Position numbers and translations under genes: made by a program
Notes under the pieces: model-generated
The model's database searches: none
Told to the model about the DNA's origin: nothing
Seen by the model: the letters and a program-made list of their open reading frames with translations, nothing else
Assembly (NCBI GenBank): GCA_937899905.1
Contig: CALCCF010000103.1
Span: 17,702-81,701 of the forward strand
Direction of reading: 5' to 3'
Source of the DNA: an uncultured Phycisphaeraceae bacterium
GTDB taxonomy: Bacteria; Planctomycetota; Phycisphaerae; Phycisphaerales; UBA1924
Length of the DNA: 64,000 nt
In this document: in pieces, positions 1 to 6,798 of the stretch
Layout of the letters: each line of letters begins with the position of its first letter
How positions within the stretch are numbered: position 1 is the stretch's first letter

Positions 1-1164
1 CTTGCGTGCCTGCTATCAGGCGGCGTCGATTCGTCGCTGATTTCGGCGTATGCGAGCGAGGCCACCAACGATCGTCTTCGCACACTCTGTGTACGAATGC
101 CCGACGATCGATTCGACGAGTCGCCGCACGCCGAAGTCGTCGCAAGACACCTCGGCACCAAGCACGAGGTTGTCCAAGCCAACGCACATCCCGCCGAAGA
201 CCTTCAACTGCTGATCCAGAGCCTCGGGCTTCCTTTCGGTGACAGTTCGCTGCTACCGACCTTTTGGGCCTGCCAAGCTGCCCGAGAACACGCGGGCGTG
301 CTGCTTTCGGGCGATGGCGGTGATGAACTGTTCCTTGGATACGAACGCTACAAAACAGCGGGTTGGCTTGGGACTGGACTCTTCTGGGGGCCGTTGGAGC
401 CCATCATGCAGCACGGGGTACTTCTGCCTCCGAGGCGAGATCCCAAATCACTTTCGGACAAAGTGGCCCGGTTCTTGCTTGCTGGAACAGGCGGAACACC
501 TCAGGGCTATCGCGAGTTGCTGGCCATCTTCATGATGGGTGACATGTCGCGCCTTACCAATCGTTCGGGTTGGTCAACGAATCTCGAAGCCGCAGATGTC
601 GCAGGTGTGTTCGACGCCCGTGACTACGACCTGCTCCACCACCTTCCCGGCGACCTGCTCCGTAAGACCGATACCGCCTCGATGCTTGCGGGCATCGAGC
701 TGCGTGCGCCGTTCCTGGACTCGCAGCTGGCGAAGTGCGCCCTGGAACTGCAACTCGGAAAGATCCTCCCGCGAGGACAACGCAAGGGCCTGCTCAAGCA
801 AGTCGCCCGCAAGTACCTCCCCGACCACATCGTCGACCGCCCCAAGCAGGGCTTCGCCATCCCCATCGGCCGATGGTTCCGCGAGGACTACGGCGGGCTT
901 CGACAGTTGCTCTACGACCATCTTGAGTCGACCGATCCGTTCCCGGGGATCGACCATGCGGGCATCGAGATCAACATGGGCTTTGTGCGGCAGATGCTCC
1001 GCGAGCACGATGCGGCGGGTGAGAAGTCGATCAATCCGTGGCACGGGCGCGACCACTCGCAGCGGTTGTACATGTTGCTGGCGCTGAGCATCTGGGCGAA
1101 GTGGTTGCACGGGTTGCGCGGGGATGCAATAGAAGACCCCTCGCTTGCGCAAGGGGCTCGTTGA
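1..1164 (+). CDS. asnB: Asparagine synthetase (glutamine-hydrolysing), C-terminal part, cut by the window edge
   Basis: The reading frame is open from base 1, so the N-terminal glutaminase domain lies outside the window and 387 residues remain. The visible part is the ATP-pyrophosphatase synthetase domain, which adenylates aspartate and transfers ammonia to make asparagine. The PP-loop LSGGVDSS is encoded within the first 40 bases, and the second conserved block SGDGGDELFLGY follows near residue 103. A further family block, ending in ELRAPFLD, is near residue 240. The protein could instead be one of the AsnB-like amidotransferases found in polysaccharide clusters; the upstream neighbours that would decide this are not visible. 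The last codons form a GC-rich hairpin. Family assignment is firm, the exact substrate less so. Confidence 0.93.
   Translation, partial: LACLLSGGVDSSLISAYASEATNDRLRTLCVRMPDDRFDESPHAEVVARHLGTKHEVVQANAHPAEDLQLLIQSLGLPFGDSSLLPTFWACQAAREHAGVLLSGDGGDELFLGYERYKTAGWLGTGLFWGPLEPIMQHGVLLPPRRDPKSLSDKVARFLLAGTGGTPQGYRELLAIFMMGDMSRLTNRSGWSTNLEAADVAGVFDARDYDLLHHLPGDLLRKTDTASMLAGIELRAPFLDSQLAKCALELQLGKILPRGQRKGLLKQVARKYLPDHIVDRPKQGFAIPIGRWFREDYGGLRQLLYDHLESTDPFPGIDHAGIEINMGFVRQMLREHDAAGEKSINPWHGRDHSQRLYMLLALSIWAKWLHGLRGDAIEDPSLAQGAR
1137..1156. terminator. Possible bidirectional terminator at the asnB/mscS convergent end
   Basis: CCCCT and AGGGG arms enclose the self-complementary core CTTGCGCAAG. It sits over the last codons of asnB and 30 bases past the end of the convergent channel gene. 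No long T run follows on either strand, so this is a weak call. Confidence 0.3.
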
Positions 1165-1185
1165 TTCCAAAGATGTCGCGACACG

Positions 1186-2121
1186 TCAGCCGTTGGTGAC
1201 CTTGACCTGGATGGCCTCGGGCACGTGGATGTCGCGCTGGGGGTACGGGATGCCGATGCCGGCCTCGTCGAGCGCGTACTTGATGTCGCGGACCATGCGC
1301 TCCTTGACGGCCCAGTAGTCGGCCGTGGGCGCCCACACGCGGACGGCCCAGTCGATCGACGAGCCGCCGAGCTCGCTGAGGTAGATCACCGGGTCCTGGC
1401 TTGCGTCACGGCCCTCGATGGCCTTCGCGGCGGCCATCATGACCTCACGCGCCTTGTCGATGTCGGCCTCGTACGCGGTGCCGACGGCGATGTCGACGCG
1501 GCGGGTGCCGTGGTGCGTCACGTTCTCGCTCGTCGAGCCGAAGATCGAGCTGTTGGGCATGATGATGCGGCGGTTGTCGGGCGTGTCGAACGTCGTGGTG
1601 AACAGCTCGATCTCGTCGACCTTGGCCGTCACACCGTTGACGCTGATGACATCACCCACGCGGTACGGCCTGAACACCAGCAGCATCACACCGGCGGCGA
1701 CGTTGCCCAGCGTGCCCGAGAGGGCAAGGCCGATGGCGAAGCCGAGGGCCGCGAGGACGGCGGCGAAGCTGGTCATCTCGACGCCGAACGTCGAGAGGAC
1801 GCTGATGCCGCCAAGGACGAGGATGGCCCACTTGACGAGGTTGCCGAAGAACTTGGCGAGCGTGATCTCGACACGGGCCTTGGTGGTGGCCTTGATGGTC
1901 AGGCGTCGGGCCCATCCGGCGAGGATGAGTACGACGATGATCAGGATGACCGCGACAACCACAGGCTGTGCGACGCCCCAGACTTCGGCGGCCGTGATCT
2001 GATCAAACTCCCCGCTGGAGATCTTGCTCCACAGGTTGGCCGCACCTTCGGCCACAGGATTCGGATCGGTTTCGGGCGTGTCGGTCCCGGCTTCGGAACC
2101 TTCTTGGAGGATCATGTTCAT
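1186..2121 (-). CDS. Small-conductance mechanosensitive channel, MscS family
   Basis: This 311-residue protein should form an inner-membrane channel that opens under membrane tension and releases solutes after hypo-osmotic shock. An N-terminal membrane segment lies near residues 50-70, followed by two more, the last being the Gly/Ala-rich pore helix (around GFAIGLALSGTLGNVAAGV). The beta domain carries the family block RIIMPNSSIFG, and the C-terminal alpha/beta domain follows. The length is close to that of E. coli MscS (286 residues) with a longer N-terminus. It lies 22 bases after the DUF481 gene on the same strand and is probably co-transcribed with it, which fits an osmotic-stress unit. 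Family call is firm. Confidence 0.93.
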   Translation of the reverse strand: MNMILQEGSEAGTDTPETDPNPVAEGAANLWSKISSGEFDQITAAEVWGVAQPVVVAVILIIVVLILAGWARRLTIKATTKARVEITLAKFFGNLVKWAILVLGGISVLSTFGVEMTSFAAVLAALGFAIGLALSGTLGNVAAGVMLLVFRPYRVGDVISVNGVTAKVDEIELFTTTFDTPDNRRIIMPNSSIFGSTSENVTHHGTRRVDIAVGTAYEADIDKAREVMMAAAKAIEGRDASQDPVIYLSELGGSSIDWAVRVWAPTADYWAVKERMVRDIKYALDEAGIGIPYPQRDIHVPEAIQVKVTNG

Positions 2122-2143
2122 TCTCCCACGTGTTGGTTTGCGA

Positions 2144-2995
2144 TCAGAACGTCGCGAGGATCGTAATGAAGTACTTCAGATCATTTTCGTCGGCGTCGTC
2201 GGTGTTCGAGTCGTACTCGTGCTCAACGCCAAGGCGGAGCGTCAGGTTGTTCTCTTCCGAGAGCAGGATGTCGTAGTTCGCATAGCTGACGGCGCGGATC
2301 TCGCCGAGGTCGTTGAGCGATGGGAAGACTTCCGTGCCGGCCGCGAAGGTCTGGCCCTCGTTGATCTCCCAGAGGAAGTCGAGGCCGATGAGTGCCTCGG
2401 GCCGGAACTCGTCATCGTCGGTGCCAAACTCGCGCGTCACACCAGCACCGAGCCGGCCCTTCAGGCTGGCGCGATCGTTGCCGCCATCGAGTAGCGAGCG
2501 GTCGGTCAGGAAGTCGTAGCCGCCACCTGCGAAGAGCTGAAGGCGCGTGTCCCAGTCCTCGAATTCGTCGAACTCGTAGACGCCGAACGCGAAGACGAAG
2601 TACCGCTCGCCTGGGAAGAGCCAATCGTTCTCGCCACGAAGGAGCCACTCGTTCTCCGAGGCAGACCCGTCTTCTTCGCCGTAGAGGTAGCGGGCCCGAA
2701 AGAGCGTGCGGAGCGCGTCGGTTTCGCGCTCGGTTTGGAAGATCGCGCGAAGGTCGAACTCGTCGGTGTTGCCGCTCGAGCCGCTGATGCCAAGCTCGGC
2801 CGAGCGTGTCCAGCCAGACCAGAAATCGGGCGTCTCATCGGCCTCTGCCACGGCGGCCTCATCGCCGTCTTGGGCTTCTTCCTGGGTGGCCGCAAACGGC
2901 AACGCGGGCAGCCCGAAGTCTGACGCCCAGGCGGGCGCCACACACGCGGCAGTCAGTGCGCAGGCGAGGATTCGGAATCTGTTTGAATCGGGCAT
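2144..2995 (-). CDS. DUF481 family outer-membrane protein (YdiY-like)
   Basis: The product has 283 residues from the chosen start and begins with a signal peptide (about residues 1-24, ending APAWA). A short acidic linker precedes a beta-rich domain with many alternating aromatic residues, resembling DUF481, the family of the salt-induced protein YdiY. Family members are thought to form small outer-membrane barrels; their function is unknown. The start at 2995 was chosen over an in-frame ATG at 3121 because it opens a proper signal peptide and is preceded by GGAGAAGGAG. It is upstream of, and probably co-transcribed with, the MscS gene. The DUF481 call rests on overall pattern (GYDFL, GVEHEYDS) and is moderately sure. 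Confidence 0.75.
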   Translation of the reverse strand: MPDSNRFRILACALTAACVAPAWASDFGLPALPFAATQEEAQDGDEAAVAEADETPDFWSGWTRSAELGISGSSGNTDEFDLRAIFQTERETDALRTLFRARYLYGEEDGSASENEWLLRGENDWLFPGERYFVFAFGVYEFDEFEDWDTRLQLFAGGGYDFLTDRSLLDGGNDRASLKGRLGAGVTREFGTDDDEFRPEALIGLDFLWEINEGQTFAAGTEVFPSLNDLGEIRAVSYANYDILLSEENNLTLRLGVEHEYDSNTDDADENDLKYFITILATF

Positions 2996-3151
2996 CCGAC
3001 TTCTCCTTCTCCGGGATGCTGGATCGATGCGGGGCCCCACGAACGGATGGATGCCCGCAGCAAAATCGGGGAGCGAGTTTATCGCCAACGGGTCCGAGAG
3101 TCGAAGGGCGAACCTCTCCATTCTCAGCGGGCTAGTGTCCGATGAACGAGT

Positions 3152-3871
3152 ATGGTGGATCCGACCTCAACACGCCGGCAGGTGCTGTACGCGTCGCTCG
3201 CCCTGGGCGGCCTGCTCGCGTGTGGCTGTGCACCCTCTCGCAGGCACGCTCTGGGGCCGCCCTCGCCGGCCTGGCCGCTGGATCGGCGGCACACCACGGG
3301 CAGGGAGGCCACCACACCACGACCGGCCCCGAGGACGACGCCGCGGGCGGCTCAAGCCCCTGGTGGCGTTTTCCCTCGCTCATCATGGACTTCCTCCGGC
3401 CCGACGCTGGCACTGGCCAATCGCATGGGCCGAATCGAGCGCATCACGATCCACCACGATGCCATGCCGTCCTCGGGCTTCCGTACGGCGGCGGACTCGA
3501 AGGATCGGCTCAACGACATCCTTCGTGCGCACCGCAACAACGGCTGGGCGGACATCGGCTATCACTACGCCATTGACCCCATGGGCAACGTGTGGGCGGC
3601 CCGGCCGGTGCAGCTTCAAGGCGCCCACGTCCGCGATTGGAACGAACGCAACCTTGGCATCATGATGATGGGCAACTTCATGCACGAGCAGCCGACGCCG
3701 CGCGCGACCGCGGCACTCCAGGCTCTCGTCGCCAGCGAGAGCGCTCGGTACCGTGTGCCGTCGGGCCGAGTCGCCACGCATCGCGAACTCGCGAACACCG
3801 CGTGCCCGGGCGATTCCCTCCAGCGTCAGATCAACGCCTCACGGTCGCGACGCGACTCGGGCTTCGGTTAA
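3152..3871 (+). CDS. Exported N-acetylmuramoyl-L-alanine amidase (Amidase_2 / PGRP fold)
   Basis: The enzyme should cleave the bond between N-acetylmuramic acid and L-alanine in peptidoglycan. The N-terminus has a twin-arginine pattern (TRRQVL) and a hydrophobic stretch ending in LLACGC, so it may be a Tat-exported lipoprotein. A proline-rich linker follows. The catalytic domain (about residues 95-230) has the zinc ligand in ITIHHDAM, the block GYHYAIDPMGNVW, and HRELANTACPGD carrying the second His and a Cys ligand, as in T7 lysozyme. It is convergent with yggS. A second, AmpD-type amidase lies at the far right of the window. Fold and reaction are sure; the export route is inferred. Confidence 0.88.
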   Translation: MVDPTSTRRQVLYASLALGGLLACGCAPSRRHALGPPSPAWPLDRRHTTGREATTPRPAPRTTPRAAQAPGGVFPRSSWTSSGPTLALANRMGRIERITIHHDAMPSSGFRTAADSKDRLNDILRAHRNNGWADIGYHYAIDPMGNVWAARPVQLQGAHVRDWNERNLGIMMMGNFMHEQPTPRATAALQALVASESARYRVPSGRVATHRELANTACPGDSLQRQINASRSRRDSGFG

Positions 3872-3881
3872 ACGACTCGAA

Positions 3882-4703
3882 TCAGTCGGTTTCGGGGGCT
3901 TGGTTGGGCTCGGCGTCATCCGTTGTCGTCGATCCGAAGATCGAGCTGCCGACGCGCACGAGGTTTGCGCCTTCTTCGATCGCGACCTCGTAGTCGCCGG
4001 ACATGCCCATCGAGAGGATGTTGAACGAGGGATCGACCATGCCCTCTGTCTGGACTTCCTCGAAAAGCTCTCGGCAGCGTTGGAACACCGGGCGGCTATC
4101 TTCGGCGTGCTCGCCATCGGGCGCGATGGTCATCATGCCGCGCAGCTTGAGGTGGATCATCGAGTGGATCTGCTCGACCACGTGCAGCACGGCGGGTGAT
4201 GGGCATCCGGCCTTGCCGGCCTCGCCGGAGCAGTTTACCTGAAGCAGGATCTCGACCGGCTTGTCACGCTTGAGGCCAATCTCCTGCAACTCCTCGGCAA
4301 CGCGCAGGCTATCGACGCTATGGATCAGGCGGCAGGCGTCGGCGACCTGGCGGGTCTTGTTGCGCTGCAGGCGGCCGATCATGTGCCAGCGGATCGGCTC
4401 ATGAGATCGCGCAGAGGGATCCCCTCCCAGCACGGCCCCCATCGCGCGCATTCGCGAGACGTGCTCGTCGAGCATGGTCGCCCGCTGGAGCAGCTGCTGC
4501 ACGCGGTTCTCGCCGAAATCGCGATGTCCGGCCTGGACGAGCTGGAGGATCTGCTCGGGCTCGGCGTACTTGGTGACGGCGACGAGGAGGACCTGGTCGG
4601 CCGGCTTGCCCGCGCGGGCCGCCGCCTTTTCGATGCTTTCGCGCACGGTTGCGTAGCGATGGAGGAGGTCGCCCTCGGACGCGGTATGCCCAGCCGTTGT
4701 CAT
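3882..4703 (-). CDS. yggS: Pyridoxal-phosphate homeostasis protein YggS/YBL036C
   Basis: A 273-residue single-domain PLP-binding protein with the fold of alanine racemase N-terminal domains. It binds PLP but is not known to catalyse a reaction, and it affects vitamin B6 and amino-acid balance. The PLP lysine is K45 in LLVAVTKYA, followed by DFGENRVQQL, WHMIGRLQRNK and the phosphate-binding end MGMSGDYEVAIEEG. The ATG at 4703 is chosen over an in-frame start at 4805 because the longer form would overlap the divergent peroxiredoxin gene and AAAGGAG lies just upstream of 4703. The 77-base gap to that gene must carry both promoters. Confidence 0.93.
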   Translation of the reverse strand: MTTAGHTASEGDLLHRYATVRESIEKAAARAGKPADQVLLVAVTKYAEPEQILQLVQAGHRDFGENRVQQLLQRATMLDEHVSRMRAMGAVLGGDPSARSHEPIRWHMIGRLQRNKTRQVADACRLIHSVDSLRVAEELQEIGLKRDKPVEILLQVNCSGEAGKAGCPSPAVLHVVEQIHSMIHLKLRGMMTIAPDGEHAEDSRPVFQRCRELFEEVQTEGMVDPSFNILSMGMSGDYEVAIEEGANLVRVGSSIFGSTTTDDAEPNQAPETD

Positions 4704-4780
4704 GAACGTAGCATACTCCTTTAGGCGAACCGCCGCACGGCAACAGCCACCAACCCGCATGATCCCGGAGCACCCGACGC

Positions 4781-5269
4781 ATGGCCGTGACCACCGACCT
4801 GCCAACCCTGAGCCAGCCGATCGAGGTCGGCCAGCCCGCGCCCGACTTCACACTGATGACCCAAGCCCGCGAAGAGTGGACGCTGAGTGAGGCCCTGGAG
4901 AAGGGCGACGTCGCCCTGTGCTTTTACCCCATGGACTTCAGCCCGGTGTGCTCGACCGAGATGAAGTGTGTGGCCGACGAGTTCGGCTCATGGAACGACA
5001 AGGGCGTGCAGGTCGTCGGCGTGTCGTGCGATAGCTTCTTCACGCACGAGGCCTGGGCCAAGGAGCTCGGCCTCAAGCAGACGCTGCTAGCCGACATGCA
5101 CCGTGCGGTCTCCAAGGCGTATGGCTTCTACTGGGCAGACCTGAACATCGCGAGCCGAGGAACGGTGCTGATCACCAAGGGCGACAGCGGCCCCACCGTC
5201 AAGTGGGTGCAGGCCCGCGACATTCCCAACGCGATGGACTTCAACGACCTGCTCGCGCAGATCGGCTAA
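4781..5269 (+). CDS. Thiol peroxidase of the AhpC/TSA peroxiredoxin family
   Basis: A 162-residue cytoplasmic peroxiredoxin that reduces hydrogen peroxide or organic peroxides. The peroxidatic cysteine is C57 in FYPMDFSPVCSTE. A second cysteine follows at C63, six residues on; in PrxQ/BCP enzymes the resolving cysteine is five residues on, so its role is unclear. Another cysteine is in VGVSCDSFF. The conserved Arg block is near ASRGTVLI. The start is preceded by GGAG at good spacing. It is divergent from yggS and ends 2 bases from the convergent PqqB-like gene. The subfamily (AhpE-like or PrxQ-like) is uncertain. Confidence 0.88.
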   Translation: MAVTTDLPTLSQPIEVGQPAPDFTLMTQAREEWTLSEALEKGDVALCFYPMDFSPVCSTEMKCVADEFGSWNDKGVQVVGVSCDSFFTHEAWAKELGLKQTLLADMHRAVSKAYGFYWADLNIASRGTVLITKGDSGPTVKWVQARDIPNAMDFNDLLAQIG

Positions 5270-5271
5270 GC

Positions 5272-6267
5272 CTAGAGCTCGATAACCTCGCCGCGCTCGG
5301 CGCCCCGGAATCCGCGCCTTTCGATTTCCCGGCGGGCATCCGTCTCGGGCCACTGCGCCGGGTTCGTGTGGTTCAGGTGCAGGAACCGCACACGCTCGCG
5401 CCGCTCGAATGGGAGCGCGTCGAAGAGCTCCATGGACTCGGTGATCCGCGGGTGTGGGAACGTGCTCATGTCGCGCCCGGGGATCTCGTTATTGTCGTAG
5501 AAGGTCCCGTCGATGTACGCACGATCGACACCGCGCACGAGGTCGAGGACATCGACGCCCATGTCCGCCAGTTCATCCCAAGAGTCGATGTCTGGCAAGA
5601 AGAGCACGGACCGATTCGGGCCTTCGATGCGGAAGCCGACGACCTCGCTGTACTCCTGCCGATGCGGCACGAGGAACGCCGTGGCCGAAACGCCGGCACC
5701 AAGCTCGATCGGTGCCGCGATGTCGATCACGCGTAGCTCGATATTCTGGCGTTGCACGAGCAGATCCCAAGGCCCATTCGAAGACAGGAACTCTGCCATC
5801 CTCGGCGCGACGTACGTGGGCACGCGCGAAGCCCCCATCGACTCGTGTCCAAGAAACACCAGCCCCGTGTAGTGGCCGATGTGCGCGTGGGTGATGAGCA
5901 CGCCGTTGAGCTGGATGAGTGCCTCGGCCTCGGGATGCGCGCGGCTGAGCAGCCACGCCTGCTCGCGGATGTCGGGGGTCGCCTCGATGAGCCAGCGACG
6001 GCCAGACGCGGGATCGACGATGCCCAGCGACGACGCGAACCGCTGCTTGGAGGGGTCAAGCCTTGCCGGATGATCCGCGGGCGAGTTGATCTGGGGTGAG
6101 CCTGCATCTTGGGCCGTCCCAAGCACAATGACGTACGGCCCGTCGCTCATGGCGCGGTTTGTCGGGTGTGGCGTGGCGCAGCCCGTGGCGACAAACCCGG
6201 CGGCCGCAATGCAAGCCATGCCCAAGGCTCGGATGACCCGCCATACCCCGCGATTCGCTGCACGCAT
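5272..6267 (-). CDS. PqqB-like metallo-beta-lactamase-fold lipoprotein
   Basis: This 331-residue protein has a signal peptide with lipobox VATGC (lipidated C30), so it should be anchored to a membrane facing the periplasm. After it comes a metallo-hydrolase domain with the PqqB-type pattern: LGTAQDAGSPQ, then HAHIGHYTGL at H127, H129 and H132, and YIDGTFYDNNE near the C-terminus. PqqB oxidises a tyrosine ring during PQQ synthesis in the cytoplasm, whereas this protein is exported and no other pqq gene is nearby, so its substrate is unknown. The ATG at 6267 is preceded by GGGAGG and yields the lipoprotein signal; a start at 6324 would not. Fold is sure, function is not. Confidence 0.8.
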   Translation of the reverse strand: MRAANRGVWRVIRALGMACIAAAGFVATGCATPHPTNRAMSDGPYVIVLGTAQDAGSPQINSPADHPARLDPSKQRFASSLGIVDPASGRRWLIEATPDIREQAWLLSRAHPEAEALIQLNGVLITHAHIGHYTGLVFLGHESMGASRVPTYVAPRMAEFLSSNGPWDLLVQRQNIELRVIDIAAPIELGAGVSATAFLVPHRQEYSEVVGFRIEGPNRSVLFLPDIDSWDELADMGVDVLDLVRGVDRAYIDGTFYDNNEIPGRDMSTFPHPRITESMELFDALPFERRERVRFLHLNHTNPAQWPETDARREIERRGFRGAERGEVIEL

Positions 6268-6352
6268 GTCAACACCTCCCAAGCATGGTACATGCCTCTC
6301 GCCATCGACCATCATCCCGGGCACGACCTATTGTGTAGACACCGAGACCGCA

Positions 6353-6425
6353 GGCCCCGTAGCTCAGCGGTTAGAGCACGCGACTCATAATCGCTTGGTC
6401 CTCGGTTCGAATCCGAGCGGGGCTA
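6353..6425 (+). tRNA. tRNA with CAU anticodon, probably tRNA-Ile2 (lysidine-modified)
   Basis: A 73-base cloverleaf: acceptor GGCCCCG pairs with CGGGGCT (one G-U), D-arm GCTC/GAGC, anticodon loop CTCATAA giving CAU, T-arm CTCGG-TTCGAAT-CCGAG. The CCA end is not encoded. CAU is shared by initiator Met, elongator Met and Ile2. The acceptor GGCCCC and the run from the D-arm to TCGCTTGGTC closely resemble E. coli ileX, so tRNA-Ile(k2CAU), a TilS substrate, is favoured. The closing pair of the anticodon stem is mismatched (C27-T43). Confidence 0.93.
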
Positions 6426-6798
6426 TTGACCCATTTTTTGGCAGTCGTACCACGGCACGCATCGGCTGTTCAGCCGCAGTGTAAATCGTGGCTTCTTGCT
6501 CGCGGCGCGGCTTGTCTCCGCAGCAGGCGTTGATCCGGTTTGCCTCCGATTCGGCGGTCGTCACGAGTAACTGCTCGCGTGCCTGACAAGCCGACCACCC
6601 CTTCGCGACGCGAGAGCGGCCCTAGGCGATCGCCGGGTGGCATACTACCATTTCGGCCGGCTGGCAAAGTCGGGCGCATCTGCGTGCACAGAGCCGGTTG
6701 GGCTGGCGTGCTTCGCATACCAGGCCAGCATCGCTGCGGGCATGCCTCGATCGCTCGCCGAACAAGTCTGGCAAGAGAGGGTCACCAAGGAGTTCCTT
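6426..6798 (+). other. Intergenic region between the tRNA and the M16 peptidase pair
   Basis: No gene is supported in these 373 bases. A small hairpin CGGCT-GTTC-AGCCG lies at 6463-6476, after a run of six T at 6434-6439, and could end tRNA transcription. An upstream in-frame extension of the M16 gene from 6637 is open but has no signal peptide logic. AAGGAG at 6787-6792 serves the ATG at 6799. Confidence 0.5.

Noticed and set aside
1225..2166. A 313-codon frame on the plus strand opposite the MscS gene
   Set aside because: It is the antisense shadow of the channel gene: Asp/Arg/Gly/His-rich, no domain, no ribosome binding site.
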